Of a stretch of 57,783 bases of DNA, positions 1 to 9,510 are shown in pieces. The notes under the pieces are model-generated. The model did not search any database. It was not told the origin of the DNA and saw nothing but the letters and a program-made list of their open reading frames with translations. The first letter of the stretch is position 1. Every line of letters starts with the position of its first letter. The translations under genes and the position numbers were made by a program. The stretch comes from Eubacterium sp. (GTDB lineage: Bacteria > Bacillota > Clostridia > Lachnospirales > Lachnospiraceae), in the NCBI GenBank assembly GCA_021769425.1, contig JAETSX010000034.1, forward strand, positions 1 through 57,783. The letters are read 5' to 3'.

Positions 1-176
1 GGTGGAAGCCCCTCTTTAATTTGTTCCATGTCTATGTGATACCCTCTTTTGACAAGCCGGAGCAGAAGCAGTCCCTCCTGTTTTTCCAAAAGGCTTTTAG
101 CTTCAAGCATTAACGCTTCAAATTCCTCTACCTTTTGTGGCTTGACTTGATAAATACATATTTCTGTAAACGGCAT
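1..176 (-). CDS. Small hypothetical protein, N-terminal 58 residues only (runs off the left edge)
   Basis: Reading the minus strand from 176 gives an open frame beginning MPFTEICIYQVKPQKVEEFE that continues to the window edge. An AGGAGG at 190-185 lies 8 bases before this ATG. An in-frame ATG at 182 sits too close to that site, so 176 is the better start. The beta strand, KP turn and helix pattern resembles the start of small dimeric ferredoxin-like (ABM/Dabb type) proteins, but the match is by eye and the function is unknown. It is probably cargo of the adjacent transposon. Confidence 0.5.
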   Translation of the reverse strand, partial: MPFTEICIYQVKPQKVEEFEALMLEAKSLLEKQEGLLLLRLVKRGYHIDMEQIKEGLP

Positions 177-644
177 ATTCATATCCTCCTTGTGTGTATT
201 TTAGCATTAGGAATATGACAGCAAGTGTGTCGCATTCCTCTATTTATTTTGAGGGAAATAACAAAAATATGGGTGTTCCCATTTTATGACACAAAATCTC
301 TTTTCTTGGCACGCCATAATTATATACGGACTTCTGAATAATTGCAATGACAGTGAAATTTTTGAAATTGCATAATTTGTTGTTTGGCATTTTCCAAACT
401 TCCCCGTAGTAGGGAATAATGAAAACTTTTTTGAAGAATTTTTCTCAAAAGTCCGTCAAAACCGCCCTGTGCGGTGTTGTAGGTAGTGAAAGGATTTTCA
501 AGAGGGTTTGGGATACTTCCCAACAAGCAAAATTTGTCCGGTAAGCCATAGCGCGAGCGAGCAGGTTTACGGAAAAGGGTACCCTTTTCCTATGCTTGCT
601 CCGAAACTTTTCATTTTAACAAATACGGAAAGGAAGGGAAAAGA
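177..644. other. Gene-free stretch of the mobile element with a long stem-loop before tnpW
   Basis: No convincing gene is seen here; short open frames lack ribosome sites. Positions 571-590 are a perfect 20-base palindrome (GGAAAAGGGT and its complement). Outside it, GAGCGAGCA (555-563) pairs with TGCTTGCTC (593-601) with one mismatch, giving a long two-part stem just upstream of tnpW. It could be a terminator, an attenuator or a recombinase binding site. Confidence 0.45.
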
Positions 645-845
645 ATGGATTGGGAACTGGAAATCAAGGACAACGAATTTGTACCGCAAAATAGAAAGCC
701 AACAGAAGAAACCGTCTGCTACAAAATCGGCGGCACATACTATGAAGTGTCTACCTCCTGCGGCGGCTCGGAACGGCTCCGCGACAAGATGATACGGCTC
801 ATAAAAGCAGAAACCGTCAAACCGCCCAGTGACAAACAGGGATAA
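645..845 (+). CDS. tnpW: TnpW-family transposon protein
   Basis: This 66-residue protein begins MDWELEIKDNEFVPQ and has the central motif CYKIGGTYYEVSTSCGG followed by a basic ERLRDKMIRLI helix. The pattern is that of the small TnpW proteins found next to the large serine recombinase of Tn4451-type transposons; their exact role is not established. A GGAAGGG ribosome site lies about 7 bases before the ATG. The recombinase pseudogene follows 62 bases downstream in the same direction. Confidence 0.75.
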   Translation: MDWELEIKDNEFVPQNRKPTEETVCYKIGGTYYEVSTSCGGSERLRDKMIRLIKAETVKPPSDKQG

Positions 846-907
846 GTACGCTATAATAAGATTAGCACTTCTGTTTGTCGGGCGTTCATTACAGGAGGAA
901 TGAACAC

Positions 908-2547
908 ATGACAGCAAATACGAATACATACAAGCCCGGGACAGATAACAGCATTATACGCCCGTCTTTCGCAGGAAGATGCGTTAGAGGGCGACAGCAA
1001 CAGCATTGTGAACCAGAAAGCAGTCCTCTCCAAATATGCGGCGGACAATGGCTTTTCAAATCCCGTTTTCTTCATTGATGACGGTGTATCGGGCGTGACG
1101 TTTGACAGACCAAATTTTAACCGCATGATTACAGAGATTGAAGCGGGAAACGTGGCAACGGTCATTGTCAAGGATATGTCAAGGTTAGGGCGCGATTATC
1201 TTAAAGTCGGCTACTATACGGAAATCTTTTTCGTGGAGCGTGACGTGCGCTATATTGCAATCAATGACGGTGTGGACAGCGCAAAAGGCGACAACGATTT
1301 TACCCCGTTCCGCAACCTGTTTAACGATTTTTACGCCAAAGATACAAGCAAAAAAGTACGGGCAATCAAACGGGCTCAGGGACAGGCAGGGGAACATCTG
1401 ACAAAGCCGCCTTACGGTTACATGGTAAGCCCCACTGACAAAAAGCAATGGATTGTGGACGAAGAAGCCGCCGTTGTGGTAAAACGGATTTTTGATTTAT
1501 GTATCGGCGGGAAAGGTCCTATGCAGATAGCAAAAATTCTCAAGGAAGATAAAGTACCGACTGCCAAAGCCTACTATGCAGAGAAAAAAAGGAAAGCACT
1601 TCCCGAAAATCCGTACAACTGGAAAGACAGCACGATTGTCGGCATTTTGGAACGCATGGACTACTGCGGGCATACGGTGAACTTCAAAAGCTATTCCAAA
1701 TCCCACAAGCTGAAAAAGCGGATTCCAACCACAAAGGAACAGCAGGCTATCTTCTTCAATACCCATGAAGCCATTGTCGAGGACGCTGTATTTGAACGGG
1801 TACAGGAACTAAGGGCGAATAAACGCCGTCCCACAAAAGCAGAGCGACAAGGATTATTTTCCGGCTTGGTGCACTGTGCGGATTGCGGGAGTAAATTACA
1901 CTTCGCCACTTGCAAAAGTTTTAATGGCTCACAAGACCATTACCGCTGTGCAAAGTATAAGAGTAATACGGGAAGCTGTACGGCTCATTTTATCCGCGAA
2001 GAAGTGTTGAAGCAGATAGTATGGAGCAGGATATTTGACGTGACCGCCCTTTTCTTTGATGACATCATAGCGTTTAAAGAAATGATGTATCACCAACGCT
2101 CTGCTGAAACGGAAAAGGAAATGAAGTGCAGGAAGCGTGAAGTCGTACAGGCGAGGAAGCGGATAGCGGAACTTGACCGTATCTTCAAGAGGATTTATGA
2201 GGACGATATAAGCGGCGCAATCAGCCACGACAGATTTTTGAAACTGTCCGCAGAGTATGAAGCCGAACAGCGGGAACTGGAAGAAAAGGTCAAGGCAGAC
2301 CAGCAGGAAGTCGATACCTACGAACAGAACAAGAGCGACTTTGACAGCTTCTCCGCGATTATCCGCAAGTATGTGGGGATAAAGGAACTTACCCCCCGCA
2401 ATCGTCAATGAATTTATCAAAAAAATCATAGTCCATGCGCCAGAAAAGGTGGACGGGAAGCGGGTACAGAAAGTGGATATTGTTTTCAACTTTGTTGGGG
2501 AAATCAATTTCCTTTCTGCCACGCAACCGAAACGGCAGGGCGCATAG
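908..2547 (+). pseudogene. Large serine recombinase (TnpX-like), broken by two frameshifts
   Basis: Restored, the protein would start MTANTNTYKPGTD at 908 (GGAGG upstream), enter YARLSQED with the catalytic Ser codon at 969-971, continue through the resolvase domain (DDGVSGVTFDRP; KDMSRLGRD), a recombinase domain, a zinc ribbon (CADCG about 1878, CAKYK about 1949), a coiled coil and a DUF4368-like C terminus ending at 2547. Two bases appear to be missing near 946-948, putting the start codon and the catalytic Ser in different frames. A six-C run at 2392-2397 (five expected) shifts the last ~45 codons, so the main frame stops early at 2411. The remaining open frame (1008-2411) lacks the nucleophile and would not be active. 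Sequencing error cannot be excluded, mainly for the C run. Confidence 0.8.
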
Positions 2548-2560
2548 AAACTCGAAAAGA

Positions 2561-2591
2561 CGGTACAGCCCTTGAAATCGGGGCTATACCG
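2561..2591. terminator. Stem-loop after the recombinase
   Basis: CGGTACAGCCC (2561-2571) pairs with GGGCTATACCG (2581-2591) with one mismatch and a 9-base loop. There is no clear T-tract, so function as a terminator is only possible. It lies between the recombinase and the convergent queA. Confidence 0.35.
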
Positions 2592-2665
2592 CCTAATCTG
2601 AAATTACTTCCCTCTAACCGTAAACATTTCGCTTTTGCGGGCTTTCTTACGCCTAAATTTTTTAC

Positions 2666-3862
2666 TCACCCAATGTACATTGCATCCCCAAAACTGAAAA
2701 AACGATATTTCTCCTGCACCGCTGTTTCATAAGCATGCATCACCTGCTCTCTTCCGGCAAAGGCTGACACCAGCATCACCAATGTAGATTCCGGCAAATG
2801 AAAATTCGTAATCAGCGCATCCATTACCTGAAACTGATAACCGGGATAAATAAAAATATCCGTCCAGCCGCTTCCTTCCTGCACTGCGTCTCCTTTTTGC
2901 ACCACAGAATTTTCCAGCTGTATGCCATGTTCCGCTCCTGTGAGAAGACCGTTAAGCGCTTCTGTCATCAGAGATTTTTCTGGCTGTATGCCATCTGTTT
3001 CCTGTCCAAAATCCGGCTGTTTTTCCATGCTGCCTGCCGGAGATTTCTGCTTTATTTTCTTCAGACGCTGCGCAGCGGACTCAACAGTACGGCAGCTTGT
3101 GGTTCCCACGCAGATTACCCTGCCTCCTCTTTGCTTTGTCTCATTGATCAATCTGGCCGCTTCTTCGTCTATCTGATAGAATTCCGAGTGCATATGGTGC
3201 TCTTCTATCTGCTGGGCTTTCACCGGGCGAAAGGTTCCCAGGCCCACATGAAGAGTTACCTCTGCAATGGAAACGCCCTTTTGTCTGATTTCTTCCAGCA
3301 GCTCCTTCGTAAAATGCAGACCGGCGGTAGGCGCCGCCGCGGAACCGTCATGTTTGGCATACACTGTCTGATACCGGTTTTTATCCTGGAGCTGATGGGT
3401 AATATAAGGAGGCAGAGGCATCTGCCCCAGCTGATCCAGAACTTCTTCAAAGATCCCTTGATAAGTAAACCGAATCAACCGGTTGCCTTCCTCTGCAATT
3501 TCCAGCACTTCTCCCGTTAAAAGCCCGCCGCCGAAAAGAATTCTGTCGCCCGGCCTGGCCTTTTTCCCCGGTTTCACCAGAGTTTCCCAGACATCATTTT
3601 CCTTTCGTTTCAGCAGCAGAATTTCCACTTTTCCCTTTGTGCCTTCCCGCTCCCCAAAAAGCCTTGCAGGGATTACCTTGGTATTGTTCAGCACCAGACA
3701 GTCCCCGGGATTCAGATACTCCACAATATCGTGAAAGCTCTTGTGCTCCAGTTTTCCCGTCTCCTTATGAAGCGCCAGAAGACGGGAACTGGAACGATCC
3801 TCTAATGGATCCTGGGCGATTAACTCCCTGGGCAATTCATAGTAAAAGTCTTTTACTTCCAT
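2666..3862 (-). CDS. queA: S-adenosylmethionine:tRNA ribosyltransferase-isomerase QueA, with an extra internal segment
   Basis: QueA transfers and isomerises the ribosyl part of SAM onto 7-aminomethyl-7-deazaguanine in tRNA, giving epoxyqueuosine. Family motifs seen include [70 protein letters not shown] and the C-terminal [15 protein letters not shown]. At 398 residues it is about 50-60 longer than usual. The extra part is residues about 268-332, a polar stretch rich in Q, E, K and G between ESAAQ and WTDIFIYPG, where normal members have only a short loop. It starts 6 bases after the pheT stop, so it is the last gene of a pheS-pheT-queA operon. Its 3' end abuts the transposon remnant. Confidence 0.95.
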   Translation of the reverse strand: MEVKDFYYELPRELIAQDPLEDRSSSRLLALHKETGKLEHKSFHDIVEYLNPGDCLVLNNTKVIPARLFGEREGTKGKVEILLLKRKENDVWETLVKPGKKARPGDRILFGGGLLTGEVLEIAEEGNRLIRFTYQGIFEEVLDQLGQMPLPPYITHQLQDKNRYQTVYAKHDGSAAAPTAGLHFTKELLEEIRQKGVSIAEVTLHVGLGTFRPVKAQQIEEHHMHSEFYQIDEEAARLINETKQRGGRVICVGTTSCRTVESAAQRLKKIKQKSPAGSMEKQPDFGQETDGIQPEKSLMTEALNGLLTGAEHGIQLENSVVQKGDAVQEGSGWTDIFIYPGYQFQVMDALITNFHLPESTLVMLVSAFAGREQVMHAYETAVQEKYRFFSFGDAMYIG

Positions 3863-3868
3863 AGATCC

Positions 3869-6289
3869 TTACTTCCTCAATTCAATTCCCATGGCTTCTA
3901 ATGCTTTCAGAATCTTATCCATGGCAGGCGCATAATCCGCTTCCTCCAGCGTTTTATCTTTGGCCCGGAAAGTCAGGGAATATGCCACAGACTTGTATCC
4001 CGCCGTAATCTGTGCGCCTTCGTAAAGGTCAAACAGTTCATAGCTTTCCAGATACTGGCCGCCTTTTGCCTCGAATACCTTTTCCACTTCTCCCACCAGA
4101 ATGTTTTTCTTCATCACCATACTGATATCACGGGTAACTGCCGGGAATTTTGCAATGCCCTCATATTTGCGCTCAAAACTTGCCAATTCCACCACCTTTG
4201 GCATATCAATCACTGCCACATACACACGGTCTTTGATGGAATAATTGTCTGCTACCTGGGGATGCACTTCTCCCAGATATCCCACTATTTTGCCGTCATA
4301 AATGACATTCGCCTGCCTGCCCGGGTGAAGGAACGGTTTCCCGGCATTGGGATCATAGGTTTCTTTTCCGGAAAGCCCTGCCTTTTCAAAGAACTCCTCA
4401 ATGACCCCCTTCATGGTATAGAAATCTCCTTCCCCGTACATTCCCAGGGTAAACTGCATCCGTTCCTCCGGCAGCTCTGTCACCGGCGTCTGTTTGGGCA
4501 GGTAGATATTTCCCAGTTCATACAGGCGCACATTCCTGTTTCTGCGGTTATAATTGGTGGACAATGAGGTGAGCATGCCGTTCAGAGAAATAGTCCGCAT
4601 AATGCTGAAATCCTCTCCCAGCGGATTGGAAATCACCACAGTTTTGCGCAGTTCGCTGTCTTTTGGAAGCAGCAGTTTGTCAAACACCTTGGGACTCTCA
4701 AAGGAATAGGTCATCCCCTGGCTGAATCCGCAGTATTCTGCAATATTTCTTGCCACTTCTTCCACTCTGAGCTTAAAGGACATCTTTCCGGTGGTTGCTT
4801 CTCCGGTGGGCAGTGTAGTGGGGATATTTTCATATCCATAGAATCTGGCCACTTCCTCCGCCAGATCCGCCAGGCATTCCAAATCCTGCCTCCAGGAGGG
4901 CGCAATCACTTCCTCTTTTGCATCATCGTATCCCAGATCTAGTTTTCGAAAATAACCCAGCATGGTTTCTTTGTCAATGTCCGTCCCCAGCAGGCGGTTG
5001 ATTTTCTCCGGGTTAAAAGGAATTCTTCTTCCTTCCTTCCTCTTGCCGTACACATCCACTACGCCGCCTATCACTTCTCCGGCTCCCAGCTCTTCAATTA
5101 ACTGGCAGGCCCGGTTGATGGCGTCTATGGCATTGTTGGGATCCAGCCCTTTTTCAAACTTGCCGGAAGCGTCGGTCCGAAGCCCTACTTTTTTACTGGA
5201 AATGCGGATATTGGCGCCGTCAAAGCATGCCGCTTCAAACAGCATGGTCTGTACATTGTCTGTGATCATGGAATTTTCTCCGCCCATGATTCCGGCAATG
5301 CCTACTGCCTTCTCTCCATCGCAAATCATCAAGACAGAATCATCCATGACCCGCTCCTGGCCGTCCAGCGTCACAAATTTTTCATCTTTTGCGGCGCGCC
5401 TTACAATGATCTCACGCCCTGCAATAGTGTCTAAATCATAGGCATGCATGGGCTGGCCGTATTCCTCCATCACATAGTTGGTAATGTCCACAATGTTATT
5501 GATGGGGCGGATTCCCTGGGAGGCAAGCCGCCGCTGCATCCATTTGGGCGAGGGGGCGATTTTGATATTTTTCACCACTCTGGCGCAATATCTGGGACAG
5601 AGATCCGTATCATTTACCGTAACTTTGATGTAATCATTCACATCCTCGTCATTTCCTGTTTCTGTTACCACCGGAGGCTTGAATTCCTTATGAAACGTAG
5701 CCGCCGCCTCTCTTGCCAGTCCCAGCACGCCGAAGCAGTCCACCCGGTTGGAGGTGATTTCGTATTCAAATACCACATCTTCCAGCCCCAGAGCCTTCAC
5801 TGCGCTTTCTCCTACCACAGCATCCTCTTCAAAAATGTAGATGCCCAGTTCCGGCGCTTCCGGGTACATATCCCGGTTGGAACCCAATTCTTCAATGGAG
5901 CACATCATGCCGTTTGAGGGCACGCCCCTTAATTTTCCCTTTTTGATTTTGATTCCGCCGGGAGTTTTCTTTCCGTCATGGCCTCCTGCCACCCGGCCGC
6001 CGTCTAAGACCACCGGAACTTTCTGGCCCTCTTTTACATTGGGGGCGCCGGTGACAATCTGAATCTCTTCCCCGGCTCCCACATCCACCTGGCAGACTAC
6101 CAGTTTATCTGCGTCGGGATGTTTTTCTATTTTCTTAATCTGGCCGATGACAATTTTGTCCAGATCTGCGTCCAGCTTTTCATACCCTTCCACCTTGGAA
6201 CCGGAAAGAGTCATTGCATCCATGTATTCCTGGGCCGTCACGTCCAGTTCCGGCACATAAGCTTTCATCCATGATAACGATGTATTCAT
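3869..6289 (-). CDS. pheT: Phenylalanyl-tRNA synthetase beta subunit
   Basis: At 806 residues it has the full bacterial length. In order: an N-terminal EMAP/OB tRNA-binding domain (residues about 40-155, with IVTGAPNVKEGQKVPV), the B3/B4 editing region (ITSNRVDCFGVLGLAREAA; YCARVVKNI), B5, the core domain (LRTDASGKFEKGLDP; FYGYENIPTTLP) and the C-terminal ferredoxin-fold anticodon-binding domain (FPAVTRDISMVM; SLTFRAKDKTLEEAD). With PheS it forms the alpha2-beta2 enzyme that charges tRNA-Phe. It follows pheS by 79 bases and overlaps no other gene. Regulation is through the T-box before pheS. Confidence 0.97.
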   Translation of the reverse strand: MNTSLSWMKAYVPELDVTAQEYMDAMTLSGSKVEGYEKLDADLDKIVIGQIKKIEKHPDADKLVVCQVDVGAGEEIQIVTGAPNVKEGQKVPVVLDGGRVAGGHDGKKTPGGIKIKKGKLRGVPSNGMMCSIEELGSNRDMYPEAPELGIYIFEEDAVVGESAVKALGLEDVVFEYEITSNRVDCFGVLGLAREAAATFHKEFKPPVVTETGNDEDVNDYIKVTVNDTDLCPRYCARVVKNIKIAPSPKWMQRRLASQGIRPINNIVDITNYVMEEYGQPMHAYDLDTIAGREIIVRRAAKDEKFVTLDGQERVMDDSVLMICDGEKAVGIAGIMGGENSMITDNVQTMLFEAACFDGANIRISSKKVGLRTDASGKFEKGLDPNNAIDAINRACQLIEELGAGEVIGGVVDVYGKRKEGRRIPFNPEKINRLLGTDIDKETMLGYFRKLDLGYDDAKEEVIAPSWRQDLECLADLAEEVARFYGYENIPTTLPTGEATTGKMSFKLRVEEVARNIAEYCGFSQGMTYSFESPKVFDKLLLPKDSELRKTVVISNPLGEDFSIMRTISLNGMLTSLSTNYNRRNRNVRLYELGNIYLPKQTPVTELPEERMQFTLGMYGEGDFYTMKGVIEEFFEKAGLSGKETYDPNAGKPFLHPGRQANVIYDGKIVGYLGEVHPQVADNYSIKDRVYVAVIDMPKVVELASFERKYEGIAKFPAVTRDISMVMKKNILVGEVEKVFEAKGGQYLESYELFDLYEGAQITAGYKSVAYSLTFRAKDKTLEEADYAPAMDKILKALEAMGIELRK

Positions 6290-6368
6290 AACGATTGATT
6301 CCTTTCTGTTTTTATTTCTATCGGCGTTTCTGTTTTTATTCAGCCTGCTTGCCTGTTGTCTGATCCTT

Positions 6369-7388
6369 TCAGAACTGTTTCAGAAAACGGTCGTCATTTT
6401 CATAAAGCAGGCGCATGTCGTCAATCTCGTACTTCAGCAGCGCAATACGCTCCAGGCCCATTCCAAATGCAAAACCGGAATACTCCTCCGGATCAATTCC
6501 GCTCATTTTCAGCACCTTGGGATGCACCATCCCGCAGCCTAAAATCTCAATCCAGCCGGAGCCTTTGCAGAACCGGCAGCCTTTTCCGCCGCATTTAAAA
6601 CAGGTCACATCCACTTCCGCGCTGGGCTCTGTAAACGGGAAATGATGGGGACGGAATTTAACTTTGGTTTCTTCTCCGAATAATTGTCTGGCAAATTCTG
6701 CCAAAGTCCCCTTCAAATCTGCAAATGTGATATGCTTATCCACCACCAGCCCTTCCACCTGATGGAAAGAGGGGGAATGGGTAGCGTCCACTTCGTCGGA
6801 GCGGAACACACGGCCCGGCGCAATCATGCGGATGGGCAGCTTTCCTTTCTCCATCTCCCGCACCTGCACCGGCGAGGTCTGGGTGCGCAGCAGAATCTTA
6901 TCGTTGATATAAAATGTATCCTGCTCGTCTTTGGCCGGATGGTTTGCCGGAATATTCAATGCTTCAAAGTTATAGTAATCATATTCCACTTCCGGCCCTT
7001 CCACAACTTCATAGCCCATGCCCACAAAAATCCGCTCCACTTCTTCCAATGCAATGGTATTGGGATGGCGGTGGCCCACACGGTTCTTCTTTGCCGGAAG
7101 CGTCACATCAATAACTTCCTGCTGCAGCTTCAGTTCCCGCTCTGCCGCTTCCAATTTGGCTTTTGTCTCCTCAATCAGTCGCTCAATGCTTTCTCTGGTG
7201 TCATTCACCAACTGCCCCACAGCGGGGCGTTCCTCTGGAAGCACATCCTTCATGCCCTTTAATACGGCGGTCAGTTCTCCCTTTTTGCCCAGAAATGCAA
7301 TTCTTACTTCATTTAATTTGGCCAGTCCGTCAGAATTCTGGATTTCACGGACTGCTTTTTCCCTAATCTGTTCCAGTTTTTCTTTCAT
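6369..7388 (-). CDS. pheS: Phenylalanyl-tRNA synthetase alpha subunit
   Basis: The catalytic subunit of PheRS. An N-terminal coiled-coil (residues about 1-90) is followed by the class II core: [33 protein letters not shown] (motif 1/2 region), [31 protein letters not shown], and motif 3 [38 protein letters not shown] segment lies in the middle; Cys-pairs here are common in clostridial PheS. The start chosen at 7388 ([11 protein letters not shown], 339 residues) is 7-8 bases from AGGAG. ATG 7394 is too close to it and the longer frame reads into leader RNA. Confidence 0.97.
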   Translation of the reverse strand: MKEKLEQIREKAVREIQNSDGLAKLNEVRIAFLGKKGELTAVLKGMKDVLPEERPAVGQLVNDTRESIERLIEETKAKLEAAERELKLQQEVIDVTLPAKKNRVGHRHPNTIALEEVERIFVGMGYEVVEGPEVEYDYYNFEALNIPANHPAKDEQDTFYINDKILLRTQTSPVQVREMEKGKLPIRMIAPGRVFRSDEVDATHSPSFHQVEGLVVDKHITFADLKGTLAEFARQLFGEETKVKFRPHHFPFTEPSAEVDVTCFKCGGKGCRFCKGSGWIEILGCGMVHPKVLKMSGIDPEEYSGFAFGMGLERIALLKYEIDDMRLLYENDDRFLKQF

Positions 7389-7471
7389 TATCATTCTCCT
7401 TTCCTGACAACGATGTTCTGTCTTGCCCAACTTCCCTGCGCTTCCTGCCCGGAGCGCTAAACCCGTGATGA

Positions 7472-7754
7472 AAAAATAAAAAAGCCCCTATGCCTAAACA
7501 TAGGGACGAAAGGTTCCGCGGTACCACCCTGATTCTTAAGAATTCCTGCCCATATTCAGCAATCATTCTCAAACGCTCTTTCTGCGTAACGTGCAGGAAA
7601 CGTCACATCCTACTGGGGAACATTCCCGGTTCAGACGTACAGCTCCGGTGGGAAATTCGATTGCTGCCTTTTCTTAAGAGGGCTTTCAGCCGGCGGCCCT
7701 CTCTCTCTGGAAGCAGTGCAGTTCTCTACTGAACACCTTCATCGCTTTTCACTG
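7472..7754 (-). ncRNA. T-box leader (phenylalanine) with transcription terminator
   Basis: On the minus strand, 7530-7514 reads AGGGTGGTACCGCGGAA, the conserved T-box that pairs with the tRNA acceptor end. It is followed by a terminator: stem GTCCCTATG (7507-7499) with CATAGGGGC (7492-7484), then a T-rich run. Upstream are the stem I elements (AGCGATGAAGGTG near the 5' end). A TTC Phe codon sits at 7654-7652, where the specifier loop is expected. Uncharged tRNA-Phe would stabilise the antiterminator and switch on pheST-queA. Confidence 0.92.
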
Positions 7755-7760
7755 GAAACC

Positions 7761-7789
7761 ATTCTAACATGGGCTTTCAAAAACTGCAA
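7761..7789 (-). promoter_or_regulatory. Promoter of the pheST T-box transcript
   Basis: On the minus strand TTGCAG (7789-7784), a 17-base spacer and TAGAAT (7766-7761) with an extended TG two bases before it. The predicted start near 7754 matches the 5' end of the T-box leader. Confidence 0.65.
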
Positions 7790-7819
7790 GCAATTTTTTG
7801 CGTTTGATGCAAATTTTTG

Positions 7820-8013
7820 TAACAGTTTGGCCCAGGACTTTGTACCCGCTGCAAAGTCCGTAAGAGCGCTTAAATTTGGCCAGAATGGAATCTGCCCCTC
7901 TCTGCAGGACGCTAAACGTCCGGGGGACGTTTGTCCAGCGCCGGCCGGAATGGAACGTAGACATTTGGAATGGTCAGATTCTGCAACAGTGAAGCCGAAG
8001 GCTGAACTGTTAC
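7820..8013. repeat. Structured intergenic element with several hairpins
   Basis: Four stems stand in a row: GGACTTTG/CAAAGTCC (7835-7842 with 7852-7859), GGACG/CGTCC, AAACGTCC/GGACGTTT (7914-7921 with 7925-7932), and AACAGT-AGCC/GGCT-ACTGTT (7985-8011). The stretch starts with AACAGTT and ends with AACTGTT, so its ends are inverted repeats. A second element with the same final hairpin sits at 32101-32235. No coding potential is seen. Confidence 0.5.
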
Positions 8014-8150
8014 GGAAAAATCAAGTTATTCACTGAAAAACATACCCCAATCCTCTGTTTTATGATAAAATATTCCGGGAGCAATTCGTATGGTTTTCGG
8101 AATGAAAATCTTATCTTCTTCCGCAAAAGAAAACATACGTGACAAAAATC

Positions 8151-9488
8151 ATGGAAAAAGATTTAACCTCAGGAAGTGTATGGAAAAACATTCTGCTGTT
8201 TTCTCTGCCTTATATGCTGTCCTTTTTTCTTCAGACATTATACGGCATGGCCGATTTATTTATCATTGGCCAGTTTAACGCCACAGACAGCATCACCGCC
8301 GTATCCATCGGCAGCCAGGTGATGCATATGCTGACGGTAATGATTGTGGGCCTTGCCATGGGCGCAACCGTTACCATAGGACTTGCAGTAGGCGCAAAAG
8401 AACCAGAAAAAGCCTCCCGGCTGGTGGGAAATACGGCCACTTTATTTGTAACCGGTTCTTTTGCGGTTACGGTCCTGCTGCTGTTTCTGGTGAAGCCCAT
8501 TGTCGCCGCAATGTCTACGCCGCCGGAAGCAGTCGGGGGCGCTGTTTCTTATCTCAGGATCTGCTTCGCCGGCATTCCGTTTATTACCGCCTACAACATT
8601 ATCAGTTCCATTTTCCGGGGCCTCGGAGACACAAAAAGACCCATGTATTTCATTGCTGTGGCCTGCGTCTGCAATATATTTCTCGACTATCTGTTTATCG
8701 GGGCATTGGGAATGGGAGCCATGGGAGCTGCCCTGGGCACCACAGTGTCACAGACGATCTCTGTTATAACGGCATTGCTTGTAATTTTAAAAAGAAAAAC
8801 AAGACTGGTTCTGAAAAAAAGTGATTTCAAACCCCAAAGAAAAGTTATGGGCGGAATTCTTAAGATTGGCCTGCCGGTAGCTTTGCAGGATGGATTTATT
8901 CAGATCGCTTTCATTGTGATTACCATTATTGCCAACCGCCGGGGGCTGAATGACGCCGCCGCCGTTGGCATTGTGGAAAAAGTCATCGGCATCCTGTTTC
9001 TGATTCCATCTTCCATGCTGTCGGCAGTATCGGCCCTTGCCGCACAGAACATCGGCGCCAAAAAACATGACAGAGCAAAACAAACGCTGGGCTGCGCACT
9101 TATCATTTCCGTTGGATTCGGCATTGCAGCCTCTGTTATCGTACAATTTACTGCTCCGCAGATCATAGGGCTGTTCGAGGAAAATGCCGACGTGATCCAC
9201 CTGGGCAGCCAGTATCTGCGAAGCTATGTCTGGGACTGTGTATTTGCAGGAATCCACTTTTGCTTTTCCGGGTATTTCTGCGCCCTTGGGAAATCCGGCA
9301 TTTCTTTTCTGCACAATTCCCTGTCCATTGTGGTGATGCGTATTCCAGTTTCCTGGATTACTTCAAAAAAGTATCCGAACAACCTGTTTCCCATGGGGCT
9401 TGCGGCTCCTCTTGGGTCCCTTTTGTCGGCTGTGATCTGCGTGGTTGCGTATCTGATCCTGTCAAGGCAGCAAAAGTTTAATTTCTGA
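8151..9488 (+). CDS. MATE-family multidrug/sodium antiporter
   Basis: About 445 residues with twelve predicted membrane spans in two six-helix halves. The N-terminal pattern SVWKNILLFSLPYMLSFFLQ and LYGMADLFIIGQF, the GDTKRPMYFIAVACVCNIFLDYLFI segment and FCALGKSGISF are typical of DinF/NorM-type MATE exporters, which expel cationic compounds using an ion gradient. A GTG at 8139 in the same frame is an alternative start; neither has a clear ribosome site, and the ATG fits family N termini better. It ends 22 bases before the convergent peptidase gene. The substrate cannot be read from sequence. Confidence 0.9.
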   Translation: MEKDLTSGSVWKNILLFSLPYMLSFFLQTLYGMADLFIIGQFNATDSITAVSIGSQVMHMLTVMIVGLAMGATVTIGLAVGAKEPEKASRLVGNTATLFVTGSFAVTVLLLFLVKPIVAAMSTPPEAVGGAVSYLRICFAGIPFITAYNIISSIFRGLGDTKRPMYFIAVACVCNIFLDYLFIGALGMGAMGAALGTTVSQTISVITALLVILKRKTRLVLKKSDFKPQRKVMGGILKIGLPVALQDGFIQIAFIVITIIANRRGLNDAAAVGIVEKVIGILFLIPSSMLSAVSALAAQNIGAKKHDRAKQTLGCALIISVGFGIAASVIVQFTAPQIIGLFEENADVIHLGSQYLRSYVWDCVFAGIHFCFSGYFCALGKSGISFLHNSLSIVVMRIPVSWITSKKYPNNLFPMGLAAPLGSLLSAVICVVAYLILSRQQKFNF

Positions 9489-9510
9489 AATACATTTAAA
9501 ATTCTCTCTG

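Larger units (their letters stand above)
1..2640 (+). mobile_element. Right-end remnant of a Tn4451/TnpX-like serine-recombinase transposon
   Basis: The stretch holds a tnpW-type small gene followed by a large serine recombinase ending in a zinc ribbon, a coiled coil and a DUF4368-like tail. This gene pair is usual at one end of Tn4451-family integrative elements of Clostridia. The recombinase carries two frameshifts, so the element is probably immobile unless these are sequencing errors. The left end lies outside the window. The right edge is inferred to be between the recombinase stop (2547) and the 3' end of queA (2666). I could not identify terminal repeats. Confidence 0.6.

Noticed and set aside
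320-526. 68-residue minus-strand frame in the mobile element
   Set aside because: No ribosome site or domain, and it overlaps sequence that looks like non-coding leader.
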